64,000 nt of DNA from Gammaproteobacteria bacterium (GCA_030428105.1 JAUIBE010000005.1:114856-178855), one strand, 5' to 3'; shown: positions 42,909 to 53,263, numbered from the stretch's first letter. Program-made: numbers and translations. The notes: generated from the letters alone by a model not told the origin.

Positions 42909-44285
42909 ATGCCCGCCGCCCGCTCTAAACCCACTTTCGTTTGCCAGGAATGTGGCGCCGAGCTGCGCAAGTGGGCAGGCCAGTGCCCCGAGTGCCAGCA
43001 GTGGAATTGCGTGGTGGAGTTTAAAGCGCCCAAGGCGGGCAAGGGCCGTAAATTCACCGGCTTCAGTGGCCAGCTCAGCGCTGAAGTGACCACCCTGGGT
43101 TCAGCCGCCGAGCAGGGCGATCAGCGTATTGAGTCCGGCAACTCCGAGTTGGATCGCGTACTGGGCGGAGGCCTGGTCCGTGGCTCCGCTGTGCTGATTG
43201 GCGGCGAACCGGGAATCGGCAAGTCCACCATCTTGTTGCAACTGGTAGCCAGCCTTGCCCCGCAGGCCGCCTGCCTGTACGTCAGTGGCGAAGAATCGAT
43301 CAGCCAACTCAGCATGCGCGCCTCGCGGCTGGGGATATCAGGCGAGAAAATTCGCTGCGTCGCGGAAACCAGTGCTGAAGCGGTTGTCGCGCTGGCAGAG
43401 CGCGAGTCGCCCAGGGTGCTTATCGTCGATTCCATCCAGACGCTTTACTCCGAGAACAGCCAATCCGCGGCGGGATCGGTTTCGCAGGTTCGTGAAACCG
43501 CGGGGTTGCTCGTTCAGTGGGGTAAGCAAAACGATTGCGCGGTGATCCTGGTTGGCCATGTCACCAAGGACGGAAGCCTGGCCGGACCGCGCATTCTCGA
43601 GCACATGGTTGATGTGGTGCTGTATTTCGAAAGCGATGGCAGCTCGCGCTACCGGGTGTTGCGCGCAGTCAAGAATCGCTACGGGGCGGCCAATGAGCTG
43701 GGCATGTTTGCAATGACCGGCACTGGCCTGAAGGAGGTCAAAAACCCCTCGGCGATTTTCCTTTCCGGCCAATCCGGCCCGGTGGCTGGCAGTGTCATTA
43801 CCGCGGTTCGCGAGGGCACCCGACCCTTGCTGCTGGAAGTGCAGGCTCTGGTGGACCAGAGCAACTTCAGCCAACCACGCCGCGTGGCGCTCGGGCTGGA
43901 TGCCAACCGTGTCTCCATGATCCTGGCCGTTTTGCACCGCAAGGGCGGCATCAGCCTGGGCGATCACGACGTGTTTGTGAACGTGGTGGGCGGCGTGCGC
44001 ATTTCAGAAACCGGCGCAGACCTGGCCGTGTTGTGCGCGCTGCTTTCCAGCTTCAGGGAGCGCGCCCTGCCAGAGAAAACCGTTTGTTTCGGAGAGCTGG
44101 GCCTGACTGGCGAAATCCGTCCAGTGCCTGATGGTGAACAGCGCCTGCGCGAGGCGGCCAGCCACGGTTTCCGCCATGCATTCCTGCCACTTGCCAACAA
44201 GCCGCGTAGCGCGCCGGAAGGGCTTCAGGTGCACACGGTTCAGTCGGCGGCCGAGGCCCTGGAAAAGATAGGTGAGCTCTGGTAG
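42909..44285 (+). CDS. radA: DNA repair protein RadA
   Basis: DnaB-like helicase that extends branch migration in recombination. 458 residues. N-terminal C4 zinc finger FVCQECGAELRKWAGQCPECQQW, Walker A GGEPGIGKSTILLQL, the RadA motif VKNRYGAANELG, and a C-terminal Lon-like domain with VGGVRISETGADLA. ATG 42909 begins at the family start. Divergent from pspF across 130 bp. Confidence 0.96.
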   Translation: MPAARSKPTFVCQECGAELRKWAGQCPECQQWNCVVEFKAPKAGKGRKFTGFSGQLSAEVTTLGSAAEQGDQRIESGNSELDRVLGGGLVRGSAVLIGGEPGIGKSTILLQLVASLAPQAACLYVSGEESISQLSMRASRLGISGEKIRCVAETSAEAVVALAERESPRVLIVDSIQTLYSENSQSAAGSVSQVRETAGLLVQWGKQNDCAVILVGHVTKDGSLAGPRILEHMVDVVLYFESDGSSRYRVLRAVKNRYGAANELGMFAMTGTGLKEVKNPSAIFLSGQSGPVAGSVITAVREGTRPLLLEVQALVDQSNFSQPRRVALGLDANRVSMILAVLHRKGGISLGDHDVFVNVVGGVRISETGADLAVLCALLSSFRERALPEKTVCFGELGLTGEIRPVPDGEQRLREAASHGFRHAFLPLANKPRSAPEGLQVHTVQSAAEALEKIGELW

Positions 44286-44286
44286 C

Positions 44287-45393
44287 TCAATTCCCGTGGG
44301 GCTTCTGCGCTGCTTGTTTTCGGCCAACTCTGGCCAGCCACAAGAAAAGATGGTGCACCGGCCGTTCAATCCAGCGGTAGTGCATTACGCTGTAGGCCAG
44401 GATGGCCAGTGCCAGACCCACGAATAACCCCTGTGCAATCCACGGCGAGAAAGCGCTTGCCCAATCGTTGAATCCCAGGTGCTGGGTTGCCGTCAGAATA
44501 ATGGTGTGACTCAAGTAGATCGCGTAGGAAGCGCCGCCTGCTAACAGGCTGAATCGCAGCGGCGCTATCCTGCCTGCATGTTCCAGCCTGACCAGGCCAA
44601 CCAGGGCCATCAATGACGGGATGCCAAACACGATCACCCGGTAAAACACCCAGTAGCCCTGCTCGATATTTCCATCGAAGACCCGGTTGTTCACATAGCC
44701 GCCCAGCAAGAACCCGGCAGCACCTGCCAGCAGCCATGGCCAGGCCAATCCGGCTGGGCGATTCAGTAGCCAGACTGCGGCCAGCGCGCCGGCCAGGAAC
44801 TCCGCCAGGTACGGGCTGGCCATGTAGTACTCGGCAATATGCATTTGCTCCAGGTTGCCTGGCGCGTAAGCTTCCCTGCCGTACTGGCTAAACAGCGACC
44901 AGGCGGCAATCGCGGCCAGGCTGGCGATGAGCACCTGGGTATGCCGCCCACGGGAAAGGGCAATGATCAAGCTGAAGCATAAGTAGAAAAACAGTTCGAA
45001 AATCAGCGTCCAGGACACCGCCAGAAGCAGCCTCGGGGTTGGCCACAGGAACACCGATTTCACCAGTTCCGAGCGCTCAACCAGGCTGGGGTATGCCCAG
45101 CTGAACACGACCAACCCAATCAAGAAGAATGGCCAGTAGCCCGAATAAATCCGCGCCAGCCGGCGGCGGGCGAATTGCCAGGCATCGTCAAGCCCTGTTG
45201 CCGAACGGGTGGTCCAGGCCATGATGAAACCGCTGATCACGAAAAACACATCGACGCCGGCAAAGCCAACCGCCTCGCTTACGCTGAATACCGGGCCTGG
45301 GTCGATGCCAACGCTACGCACGTGGGCGGTACTGTGATACAGCACAACCAGCATGGCCGCCACGAAGCGCAGAAACTGGATATTGATCAGCAT
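44287..45393 (-). CDS. Acyltransferase 3 (OafA-type) membrane protein
   Basis: 368 residues with about ten membrane segments. NIQFLRFVAAMLVVLYHST is the acyltransferase-3 N-terminus with its active-site region, GVDVFFVISGFIMAW the second block, and RIYSGYWPFFLIGL a conserved loop. Such proteins acylate sugars of LPS O-antigen, glucans or other surface glycans; the target is unknown. Converges with radA 1 bp away. Confidence 0.9.
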   Translation of the reverse strand: MLINIQFLRFVAAMLVVLYHSTAHVRSVGIDPGPVFSVSEAVGFAGVDVFFVISGFIMAWTTRSATGLDDAWQFARRRLARIYSGYWPFFLIGLVVFSWAYPSLVERSELVKSVFLWPTPRLLLAVSWTLIFELFFYLCFSLIIALSRGRHTQVLIASLAAIAAWSLFSQYGREAYAPGNLEQMHIAEYYMASPYLAEFLAGALAAVWLLNRPAGLAWPWLLAGAAGFLLGGYVNNRVFDGNIEQGYWVFYRVIVFGIPSLMALVGLVRLEHAGRIAPLRFSLLAGGASYAIYLSHTIILTATQHLGFNDWASAFSPWIAQGLFVGLALAILAYSVMHYRWIERPVHHLFLWLARVGRKQAAQKPHGN

Positions 45394-45423
45394 GAAAAGA
45401 GTGGGTTGGTGGCGCGCAGCGCC

Positions 45424-46686
45424 CTAGCCGGCGGTCCGGTAGGGTTTGACCAGGACGCGCTCTATCAGCTTGTCCTTCATCTGCACGATGGTGAGGATGT
45501 GGTCGCCGATATGCACGCTGGCCTTGCCGTCGGGAATTTCTTCCAGCTGCTCCAGGATCAGGCCATTGAGCGTATTGGCCTCGTCTTCGGGCAGCTCCCA
45601 GCCCATCTGGCGATTCAGCATGCGCACGCTGGCGGTGCCATCCACCAGGTAATTACCGTCTTCCAGGCGGCGGATCAGTCGTGAGCGTTCACGGCCTTCC
45701 GCGGTGTAGGCGCCGACGATTTCCTCGAGGATGTCATCCAGCGTCACCATGCCCTGGATGTCTCCGTACTCATCCACGACCAGGGCGATGCGGCGTTCGC
45801 GCGACTGGAACTCAAGCAACTGGCGGGTGAGCGGCGTGCCTTCCGGGATGAAATAGGGCGTGCGTATTGAGCGCTTGAGTTCCTCGGAATCCAGGCTGCC
45901 CAGGGTGAGCTTGGCGATGACCGCGCGGATGTGCAAAAAGCCTTCCACGTTGTCGATGGTCTCGCGGTACACGGGCAGGCGGGTATACACCGTCTGCATC
46001 AGCTGGGTGAGCACCACCTCCCAGGGTTCGTTCAGGTCGACCCCGACGATGTCCTGGCGTGGGATCATCACGTCATCCACGGTGCCTTGCTCAAGATCCA
46101 GGATGTTGACCAGCATGCGCTGGTGATCGTTGGAAATCTGCCCGCCTTCCTGCACCAGGGTGCGCAGTTCCTCCAGGTTGAGGCGTTCCAGGGCCTCGGC
46201 GTCGGTCTTCACGCCAAACGGCCTGAGAATCAGGTTGGCCAGGCCATTTACCAGCCACACCACCGGGTAGGCAACGCGCAGCAGCGGTGTCAGTACGTAT
46301 GATGCGGGAAAGGCGACTCGCTCGGGGTGGAGCGCCGCCAGTGTCTTGGGCGCAACCTCGGCAAAAATCAGCACCACCACGGTCATGATGGCGGTGGCGA
46401 CCCAGGGGCCACTGTCGCCCAGCAGGCGTATGCCGATGACGGTTGCCAGCGAAGCAGCGGCCATGTTGACCATGTTGTTGCCCAGCAGGATCAGGCCAAT
46501 CAGGCGGTCGGGTTTGCGCAACAGGTTTTGCGCAATGCGCGCGCCGCGAACCCCGCTGTTGGCCAAGTGGCGCAGGCGATAGCGGTTCAGCGCCATCAGT
46601 CCCGTTTCCGAGCTCGAGAAGAAGCCGGACAGCAGGATCAGGACGAAAAGAATGGTGTAGAGGGTGCCTAGTGGAACGTCTTCCAA
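45424..46686 (-). CDS. CNNM/CorB-type transporter with CBS pair
   Basis: 420 residues. The N-terminal DUF21/CNNM membrane domain covers about 1-190 (LLSGFFSSSETGLMALNRYRLRHLA, IGLILLGNNMVNMAAA). Two CBS domains follow (MIPRQDIVGVDLNEPWEVV, FIPEGTPLTRQLLEFQSR with VVDEYGDIQGMVTLDDILEEIVG), then a CorC/HlyC domain with YLVDGTASVRMLNRQM. Related to E. coli YfjD and Salmonella CorB, linked to Mg/Co efflux. Next to ypjD and ffh as in E. coli. Confidence 0.92.
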   Translation of the reverse strand: MEDVPLGTLYTILFVLILLSGFFSSSETGLMALNRYRLRHLANSGVRGARIAQNLLRKPDRLIGLILLGNNMVNMAAASLATVIGIRLLGDSGPWVATAIMTVVVLIFAEVAPKTLAALHPERVAFPASYVLTPLLRVAYPVVWLVNGLANLILRPFGVKTDAEALERLNLEELRTLVQEGGQISNDHQRMLVNILDLEQGTVDDVMIPRQDIVGVDLNEPWEVVLTQLMQTVYTRLPVYRETIDNVEGFLHIRAVIAKLTLGSLDSEELKRSIRTPYFIPEGTPLTRQLLEFQSRERRIALVVDEYGDIQGMVTLDDILEEIVGAYTAEGRERSRLIRRLEDGNYLVDGTASVRMLNRQMGWELPEDEANTLNGLILEQLEEIPDGKASVHIGDHILTIVQMKDKLIERVLVKPYRTAG

Positions 46687-46700
46687 GGTGCTGTCATCCC

Positions 46701-47546
46701 TTAAGGTTCGGCGTACCAGCTGCGGCCGAGCACGACTTCAAGCACAAACTTGCTTCCAAAATAGGATAGCAGTAACAGTGCGATACCTGCGAGCGTCAAT
46801 CGGACGGCCACGGCGCCGCGCCAACCCCTGAGCCAGCGCCCGGCCAGCAGTGCGCCAAAGACCACCCAGGCCAATATCGCCAGTACCGTCTTGTGCACCA
46901 GGTGGCGCGCCATCAGGTCGTCGACGTACACCAGCCCAGAAATCAGGCCCACGGTGAGGAAGGCAAAGCCGGTGGCAACCAGGCTGAACAGCAGCCGTTC
47001 CAGCTGGTCCAGCGGCGGCAGGCTCCTGACAAAAGCGCCCAGTTCGTGGCGCTTTAGCGAATGATCAACGGCAAACACCAGCAGGGCATAAACACCGGCC
47101 AGGCTGAGAATGCCAAAGGCCAGGATCGAGCTGATCACGTGCACCAGGGTGCCGGGGGGGAGTGCATCCGCGGCCTGGCCAGCGGTAATTGCGGGGCCGG
47201 GGACCAGCCATTCCAGCAGGCAAGCCAGCGCGGCGATGGGTAAGGCGAATAGGCCGGATTCCAGCGCAACGTGCTTGCGCGTCAGGCTCAGCGCCCATAA
47301 CAGCACCAGTACCAGCGCACACAGCGAAAACGCGTTGGAGATGTCGACTGCCGCCAACGGCTCTCTCAACCAGGTATTGGCCTGCTGGCCGGCGTGCAAC
47401 AAAACCGCAACACCGGTCAGCAACAATGCCTGTTTATTGTGCCGTGAGCCTGGCTGGCCTACCGAGCGGAACAGCAGGGCAGTCGCGGCCAAATACAGGG
47501 CGGCGGTCAGTAGCGGAGCGATGGTTTGTAGCAACACCGAACTCAT
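46701..47546 (-). CDS. ypjD: YpjD/HemX-type CcsA-family inner-membrane protein
   Basis: 281 residues, eight hydrophobic segments. Conserved WxxE/WAxxAWG-like elements of cytochrome-c assembly proteins are reduced here to the short YpjD form: VHVISSILAFGILSLAGVYALLV and HKTVLAILAWVVFGALLAGRW. Role uncertain; relatives act in c-type cytochrome assembly. ATG 47546 is used; the open frame continues upstream antisense to ffh. Divergent from ffh across 81 bp. Confidence 0.87.
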   Translation of the reverse strand: MSSVLLQTIAPLLTAALYLAATALLFRSVGQPGSRHNKQALLLTGVAVLLHAGQQANTWLREPLAAVDISNAFSLCALVLVLLWALSLTRKHVALESGLFALPIAALACLLEWLVPGPAITAGQAADALPPGTLVHVISSILAFGILSLAGVYALLVFAVDHSLKRHELGAFVRSLPPLDQLERLLFSLVATGFAFLTVGLISGLVYVDDLMARHLVHKTVLAILAWVVFGALLAGRWLRGWRGAVAVRLTLAGIALLLLSYFGSKFVLEVVLGRSWYAEP

Positions 47547-47627
47547 GAATGGGGCCAAGTGGGCACGAGCAGCGGCTATAATAACCGAAGCCTGTATGTT
47601 CCCCAGTAATTTCCAAGGATTTGCTCC

Positions 47628-48992
47628 ATGTTTGAAAACCTGAGTGCGCGTCTGACCGACGCCGTCCGCCAACTTCGCGGCAAAGCGCGCCTGACTGAAG
47701 AAGACATCAAGGACGCCCTGCGGCAAATTCGTATTGCCTTGCTTGAGGCCGATGTTGCCCTGCCGGTCGTGCAGGAGTTTATTTCCCAGATTCGCCAGAA
47801 GGCGGTCGGGCTGGAGACCATCAAGAATGTCAGCCCCGGGCAGGCGTTGGTCAAGCTGGTTCACGATGAGCTGGTTGCGGTCATGGGCGATCACAACGAG
47901 GCGTTGGATCTCAAGGCCCAGCCGCCGGTCGTCGTGCTGCTGGCCGGCCTCCAGGGTTCGGGCAAGACCACCACCACTGGCAAGCTCGCTCGCCGCCTGA
48001 TCGAGGACGAGCGCAAAAAAGTCATGGTGGTGAGCTGCGACATATACCGCCCGGCCGCGATCGACCAGCTGCAAACGCTGGCCGGCCAGGTTGGTGCGGA
48101 GTTCCATCCTTCGGCCACCAGCGACCAGCCCGCAAAGATCGCCAGTGAGGCGCTGGCGGCCGCGACCCGCACAGGTTGCGATGTGCTCCTGGTCGACACC
48201 GCCGGACGCTTGCATGTGGATGAGGCCATGATGGCCGAGGTCAAGGACATCCACCGGGCAGTGTCTCCCCACGAGACATTGTTCGTCGTTGACAGCATGA
48301 CTGGCCAGGATGCCGCCAATACGGCCAGGGCATTCAACGAGGCGCTTGAGCTGACTGGCGTGGTCCTCACCAAGATCGACGGTGATGCCCGCGGCGGCGC
48401 TGCGCTCTCGGTGCGCCAGGTCACCGGCAAGCCCATCAAGTTTGTCGGCTCGGGCGAAAAATCAGACGCGCTGGAGCCGTTCCACCCTGAACGCATAGCC
48501 TCGCGCATCCTGGGGATGGGCGACGTGGTTTCGCTGGTGGAAGACGTCCAGCGCAAGGTCGACCAGGACAAGGCCCAGAAGCTGGCGAAGAAGATTGGCA
48601 AAGGCCGGGCCTTCGACCTGGAAGACTTTCGCTCACAACTCGAGCAGATGCAGAACCTGGGCGGAATGGGCAGCCTGATGGAAAAGATTCCTGGCATGTC
48701 ACAGCTGCCCGACCAGTTGAAATCGCGGGTCAACGACCGCCACACCGCGCAGATGATCGCCATCATCAACTCCATGACCCCGCAGGAGCGCCAGTTCCCG
48801 GATATCATCCGCGGCTCGCGCAAACGCCGCATCGCCAGCGGTTCGGGCACCGAGATCCAGGCCGTCAATCGGCTTCTGAAACAGCACCTGCAGATGCGCA
48901 AGATGATGAAGAAGATGGGCAAGGGCGGCATGCGCGGCATGATGAGGCAGCTCAAGGGGATGCAAGGTAACTTCCCTCCAGGCGGTTTCTGA
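47628..48992 (+). CDS. ffh: Signal recognition particle protein Ffh
   Basis: GTPase that binds signal sequences co-translationally and docks to FtsY. 454 residues. N-domain, then G-domain with LLAGLQGSGKTTTTGKLARRL, DTAGRLHVDE, and TKIDGDARGGAALSV. The M-domain from about 300 has the Met-rich finger and RNA-binding helix (RKRRIASGSGTEIQAVNRLLKQ). The tail MRKMMKKMGKGGMRGMMRQL is rich in Met. Its RNA partner, 4.5S RNA, begins at the right end of this window. Confidence 0.98.
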   Translation: MFENLSARLTDAVRQLRGKARLTEEDIKDALRQIRIALLEADVALPVVQEFISQIRQKAVGLETIKNVSPGQALVKLVHDELVAVMGDHNEALDLKAQPPVVVLLAGLQGSGKTTTTGKLARRLIEDERKKVMVVSCDIYRPAAIDQLQTLAGQVGAEFHPSATSDQPAKIASEALAAATRTGCDVLLVDTAGRLHVDEAMMAEVKDIHRAVSPHETLFVVDSMTGQDAANTARAFNEALELTGVVLTKIDGDARGGAALSVRQVTGKPIKFVGSGEKSDALEPFHPERIASRILGMGDVVSLVEDVQRKVDQDKAQKLAKKIGKGRAFDLEDFRSQLEQMQNLGGMGSLMEKIPGMSQLPDQLKSRVNDRHTAQMIAIINSMTPQERQFPDIIRGSRKRRIASGSGTEIQAVNRLLKQHLQMRKMMKKMGKGGMRGMMRQLKGMQGNFPPGGF

Positions 48993-49029
48993 AGCCGCTT
49001 GCAGCACGGCGGCAAAAGCAAACTTTTGA

Positions 49030-50451
49030 ATGAGCCAGGGCAGCCAGCAATCTCGCAGGAACTTTCTCAAGGCGGGGCTGGCGGGCGCAGGCGCGGTGTC
49101 GCTTGGCCTGTTTGCCATTGCCCGTTACCGCGCGGGTGGTCCCGCCAGAGAGGCGCCCTTTGGTCCCTTGCGGACAGTTGCCGATGAAGTAACCGGCCTG
49201 CCACTTTTGCGCCTGCCCGAAGGGTTTCGCTATCGCACCCTGGGTTGGGCCGGAGAAACCCTGGGCGATGGCTTTGCCTGCCCTCCGTCCTTTGATGGCA
49301 TGGGTGTTGTTCGCGAGTCTGGCGGACGCATCCACCTGGTTCGCAACCAGGAGCTGCGCGGCAGCAGTGGCGCGATCGGCAACCCGGACACTGCCTACGA
49401 CATCACCGGCGGCGGCGCCACCACGCTGGTTTTCGATACCGGGCGCGAGGAAATCGTCGATTCGTGGATCAGCCTGGGCGGCACCTTAAACAACTGTGCC
49501 GGCGGGGTCACGCCATGGGGAACCTGGTTGAGTTGCGAGGAAGCAGCGTTTTCCCCCGAACTGGTGCACATCCCCCCGCCCAGCAAGCAGAAAAACTGGC
49601 GCATCGAGCAGGCGCAGAAACCCCACGGCTACGTGTTCGAAGTGCCCGCTGAAGGGGTTGCCGACCCTGTTCCGATCAAGGCGATGGGGCAGTTCTACCA
49701 CGAGGCTGCCGCGGTGGATCCGACTACGGGTCATGTCTACCAGACCGAGGACCTGGCGCCCAAGGCGGGTTTTTACCGGTTCCAGCCGAAGGTGCCCGGC
49801 CAGCTCATCGAGGGCGGTAGCCTGCAGATGATGTCCGTGGACGGTGGAATCGACATGCGTTCGGGGTTGCCGCTGGGGGGTGAGTGGCCGGTCAGTTGGG
49901 TGGAAATTGCTGACCCGGAGCGTGGCTTTGACGAGGAAGACCGCCACGGTTCAGGCGTGGTTAACCAGGGCCTGGCGGCGGGTGGTTCGGCTTTTGTTGC
50001 GCTTGAAGGCATCGTTTGGACCGAGGGCAGCGTATTTTTTACCTCCAAGATTGGCGGGGGCGCGGCGGCCGGCTACGTGTTTGAGTACAAACCAGGCCAG
50101 GAAACCATACGCCTGATGTATGAATCACCGGGTCACCGCACATTCTCGGGGCCGGATAACATGGTAGTTAGCCCGCGCGGCAACCTGGTGGTTTGCGAAG
50201 ACCGGGTTACCAGCTTTACCGCTGCGCAGAGTATTGCAGGCGTGAGCCGGGATGGTGAATTACACAAGTTCTGCCAGGTGTCGCCTGAGCTCGAGGGCCA
50301 GTGGAACGGCATCGACCTGGGCCGGCGGGTGCTTCACAGCGAATGGGCTGGCGTCTGCTTTTCCGCCGACGGCCAGTGGATGTTTGCCAATATCTACGGC
50401 CCCGGGGTCACCGTGGCGGTGACTGGTCCGTGGGATTCGCAGTGGATGTGA
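49030..50451 (+). CDS. PhoX-like (DUF839) Tat-exported protein
   Basis: 473 residues. Twin-arginine signal SRRNFLKAGLAGAGAVSLGLF at about 8-28. The PhoX/DUF839 beta-propeller is shown by GFACPPSFDGMGVV, HLVRNQELRG, TLNNCAGGVTPWGTWLSCEE, HEAAAVDPTTGHVYQTED and GPDNMVVSPRGNLVVCED. PhoX enzymes are calcium-dependent periplasmic alkaline phosphatases; this member may be one or an uncharacterised relative. It sits between ffh and rpsP, where most gammaproteobacteria have no gene. Confidence 0.86.
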   Translation: MSQGSQQSRRNFLKAGLAGAGAVSLGLFAIARYRAGGPAREAPFGPLRTVADEVTGLPLLRLPEGFRYRTLGWAGETLGDGFACPPSFDGMGVVRESGGRIHLVRNQELRGSSGAIGNPDTAYDITGGGATTLVFDTGREEIVDSWISLGGTLNNCAGGVTPWGTWLSCEEAAFSPELVHIPPPSKQKNWRIEQAQKPHGYVFEVPAEGVADPVPIKAMGQFYHEAAAVDPTTGHVYQTEDLAPKAGFYRFQPKVPGQLIEGGSLQMMSVDGGIDMRSGLPLGGEWPVSWVEIADPERGFDEEDRHGSGVVNQGLAAGGSAFVALEGIVWTEGSVFFTSKIGGGAAAGYVFEYKPGQETIRLMYESPGHRTFSGPDNMVVSPRGNLVVCEDRVTSFTAAQSIAGVSRDGELHKFCQVSPELEGQWNGIDLGRRVLHSEWAGVCFSADGQWMFANIYGPGVTVAVTGPWDSQWM

Positions 50452-50980
50452 TCTGCTGCCAGCGCGCTCGCGACATGGCGTAAATCAGCCATAACACGCC
50501 GGACTCTTCGCGCACTTCGCTGAATTCCATTCCCAGTTTTTGCAGCACGGTGATCGACGCGCGGTTTTCCCGCATGGCGCGGCCAACTATTTCTTCCAGG
50601 CCGTAATTTTCGAAGCCCAGTTTTAGCGCGGCGGTTCCTGCCTCGGTGGCGAAACCTTGCGACCAGTACTGGGCGAAAAAACGGAACCCGAGGTCCACTT
50701 CGCCCGTTTGCGGGTCGGATCTCAGCCCGCAGAAGCCGATAAAGCGTTGCTGGGGCTTGAGCGTGACCGCCCAGCGGCCAAAGCCATGGCGCTGGTAATG
50801 ATCGTAGTCGCGGATAAAAGCCTCGGCGGCCTTGCTGGTCATGAACGGCGTGTCGCCGGTGTATCTCAGCACATCGGGGTCGGAGTTCAGCGCATACAAA
50901 TAATGCGCGTCGGCGGTGTCGAATTCCCGCAGGCAGATTCGCTCGGTTTCAAACAGCGGCTTTCTTCCCTGACCATTCAC
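50408..50980 (-). CDS. GNAT-family acetyltransferase, RimJ-like
   Basis: 190 residues from GTG 50980 (AAGGG 7 nt upstream). FETERICLREFDTADAHYLYALNSDPDVLRYTG is the RimJ/RimL-type start; acetyl-CoA site near FFAQYWSQGFATEAGTAALKLGF; NRASITVLQKLGMEF is the conserved C-terminal motif. Target unknown; N-terminal protein acetylation or small molecules are both possible. Its 3' end overlaps the end of the convergent PhoX-like gene by 44 bp. Confidence 0.87.
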   Translation of the reverse strand: MNGQGRKPLFETERICLREFDTADAHYLYALNSDPDVLRYTGDTPFMTSKAAEAFIRDYDHYQRHGFGRWAVTLKPQQRFIGFCGLRSDPQTGEVDLGFRFFAQYWSQGFATEAGTAALKLGFENYGLEEIVGRAMRENRASITVLQKLGMEFSEVREESGVLWLIYAMSRARWQQITSTANPTDQSPPR

Positions 50981-51153
50981 GATTAGACCCTTTTCTTGCA
51001 GACTAACCAGCGCGTTGGGGCAGGGCAAGAGGCCAGGGCAGGAAAATCACAAACCATGCGAAAATCATGGTTTAAGAGTTTCCTTTGGGGAAAAGAAACG
51101 GTACAATGCGCGGTTTGCCGAAGCCGGCATTTTACGTAATTGGATCAAGAACA

Positions 51154-51405
51154 ATGGTAACAATCAGACTTTCTCGCGGCGGGGCCAAAAAGAAGCCTTT
51201 CTACCACATCGTGGTCTGTGACAGCCGCAAGGCGCGTGACGGTCGTCGAATCGAGCAGATCGGTTTCTTTAACCCGGTTGCACGTGGCGCCGAAGAGCGC
51301 CTGCGTCTCGATCTCGAGCGTGTGGATTACTGGACTGGCGTTGGCGCGCAGATGAGCGACCGCGTCAAGACCCTGCTGTCCGAAGCGCGCACCCAGGCTG
51401 CCTGA
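51154..51405 (+). CDS. rpsP: Ribosomal protein S16
   Basis: 83 residues: [31 protein letters not shown] then IEQIGFFNP are canonical. The open frame upstream is not S16-like, so the ATG at 51154 is the start. First gene of rpsP-rimM-trmD-rplS. Confidence 0.98.
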   Translation: MVTIRLSRGGAKKKPFYHIVVCDSRKARDGRRIEQIGFFNPVARGAEERLRLDLERVDYWTGVGAQMSDRVKTLLSEARTQAA

Positions 51406-51480
51406 GCGCGCAACACAGCAAGCAGAACAACACAGGCCGGGCCGGCAACGGCCGCAAGTTAAGGCCGGGAGCGCGACCCC

Positions 51481-51975
51481 TTGAACAAGACAGTCGTCCT
51501 CGGTCACATTGCCGGAGCCCATGGAGTGAAAGGCTGGGTGCGCATTCATTCGCACACCGAGCCGCGTGAATCCATCCTCGATTACCAGCCGTGGCTGGTG
51601 GGCGAGGCGCGTCGCCCTGTAGCTGTCGAGCAGGGTTCCAGGCACGGCAAGACCGTGATCGCCCGCCTGGAAGGCGTCGAATCGCGCGATGACGCGGAAG
51701 CATTGGTCGGCGAAACCATCCAGGTCAGCCGCGACCAGTTTCCGGACTTGCGCGAAGGGCAGTACTACTGGGCGGACCTGGTGGGCCTCGAGGTGCACAA
51801 CCACGAAGGCGTGCGCTTCGGCGTAATCCACCAGATGCTGGCCACCGGGGCGAACGATGTCATGGTGGTGCGCGGCGATAAAGAGCGCCTGGTGCCTTTT
51901 GTTTACGGCCAGTCGGTATTGAAGGTAGACCTCGACGCCGGCCAGGTCGTGGTGGACTGGGACGCTTCGTTCTAG
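51481..51975 (+). CDS. rimM: Ribosome maturation factor RimM
   Basis: 164 residues from TTG 51481. N-domain [20 protein letters not shown] and PRC-barrel [20 protein letters not shown]. Binds S19 and matures the 30S head. Slightly shorter than the E. coli protein. 75 bp after rpsP. Confidence 0.95.
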   Translation: MNKTVVLGHIAGAHGVKGWVRIHSHTEPRESILDYQPWLVGEARRPVAVEQGSRHGKTVIARLEGVESRDDAEALVGETIQVSRDQFPDLREGQYYWADLVGLEVHNHEGVRFGVIHQMLATGANDVMVVRGDKERLVPFVYGQSVLKVDLDAGQVVVDWDASF

Positions 51976-51994
51976 GCCATCACGGGGAAGCAGA

Positions 51995-52762
51995 ATGGAC
52001 ATTCATGTCATCAGCCTGTTTCCGGAAGCGGTCCGCCAGATGTCCGAACTGGGCGTGGTGGGCCGGGCGATAGCCGAAGGCCGGGTGCGCTTGCACTTGT
52101 GGAATCCCCGCGATTTCACCGAGAACAAGCACCGCCGGGTGGATGACAGGCCCTACGGTGGCGGCCCGGGAATGGTGATGTCGATCGAGCCTTTGCGCGA
52201 GACGCTGAAGGCGGTTCGCAGCCAGGCCGGGGCAGGTGCAACGGTCAGTCTCCTGAGCCCACAGGGCCAGGTGTTTGACCAGGACGCCGCCACGCAGTTG
52301 GCGCAAAGAGACCAGTTGGTCTTGCTTTGCGGGCGCTACGAGGGCATCGACGAGCGCCTGATTGAGCTCGAGGTGGACGAGGAATGGTCGATCGGCGACT
52401 ACGTCCTCAGCGGCGGCGAATTGCCAGCGGCGGTGCTGATAGACAGCGTCAGTCGGCTGTTGCCGGGTGTGCTGGGAAATGCGCAGTCTGCTGACCAGGA
52501 TTCGTTCGGCGAAGGGCTGCTGGATTTTCCGCACTACACGCGGCCAGAAGAATACGAGGGTTTGGAAGTACCGGCGGTTCTGACCTCCGGAGACCACCAG
52601 GCCATAGCACGTTGGCGGAGAAAGCAGTCTCTGCTGCGGACGCTTCAAAGGCGTCCCGAGTTGCTCGAGAGTATCGAGCTGGATAAAGAATCAAAAGCAA
52701 TGCTGGACGAGTGTCGCCGGCAGATGTGTTCAGAGGACCAGGAAGATGACGAACATCATTGA
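51995..52762 (+). CDS. trmD: tRNA (guanine-N1)-methyltransferase
   Basis: Methylates G37 in tRNAs reading CNN codons, preventing frameshifts. 255 residues, SPOUT knot: [68 protein letters not shown] ribosome binding site. Its last 17 nt overlap rplS. Confidence 0.98.
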   Translation: MDIHVISLFPEAVRQMSELGVVGRAIAEGRVRLHLWNPRDFTENKHRRVDDRPYGGGPGMVMSIEPLRETLKAVRSQAGAGATVSLLSPQGQVFDQDAATQLAQRDQLVLLCGRYEGIDERLIELEVDEEWSIGDYVLSGGELPAAVLIDSVSRLLPGVLGNAQSADQDSFGEGLLDFPHYTRPEEYEGLEVPAVLTSGDHQAIARWRRKQSLLRTLQRRPELLESIELDKESKAMLDECRRQMCSEDQEDDEHH

Positions 52763-53108
52763 TGAATTGAACAGTGAGCAGATGAGCGCCGAGATCCCGA
52801 CGTTTGCCCCCGGTGACACCGTGGTTGTGAATGTGAAGGTGAAGGAAGGCAACCGTGAACGCCTGCAGGCCTTCGAGGGCGTGGTCATCGCCAAGCGCAA
52901 CCGCGGCCTGAACTCCGCATTCACCGTGCGCAAGATTTCCCACGGCACCGGCGTGGAGCGTGTGTTCCAGACCTACAGCCCGCTGATTGACTCCATCAAG
53001 GTCAAGCGCAGCGGTGATGTGCGTCGCGCCAAGCTGTACTACCTGCGTGGTCGTGAAGGCAGGTCTGCGCGTATTCGCGAGAAGCTCAATATCAACAAGT
53101 CGAGCTGA
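52746..53108 (+). CDS. rplS: Ribosomal protein L19
   Basis: 120 residues: [44 protein letters not shown] and [32 protein letters not shown] are typical. At the subunit interface. Starts inside trmD (17-nt overlap) and is followed by a clear terminator. Confidence 0.98.
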   Translation: MTNIIDELNSEQMSAEIPTFAPGDTVVVNVKVKEGNRERLQAFEGVVIAKRNRGLNSAFTVRKISHGTGVERVFQTYSPLIDSIKVKRSGDVRRAKLYYLRGREGRSARIREKLNINKSS

Positions 53109-53138
53109 TTTGCACGATCCATCTCGCAAGACCATGAA

Positions 53139-53165
53139 AAGGCCCGCAAAAGCGGGCCTTTTTTA
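53139..53165 (+). terminator. Terminator after rplS
   Basis: Perfect 9-bp stem AAGGCCCGC/GCGGGCCTT with AAAA loop and a T5-A-T2 tail. It ends the rpsP-rimM-trmD-rplS operon. Confidence 0.95.
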
Positions 53166-53263
53166 TTGGCGGATGAATTTCGCCCCGCATCCCCTGCACT
53201 TGAAACCCGGCCAGCTACCCATACGTTTTGGCCACCTGTTTTTTGGCTCAAATGGTGAGAAAA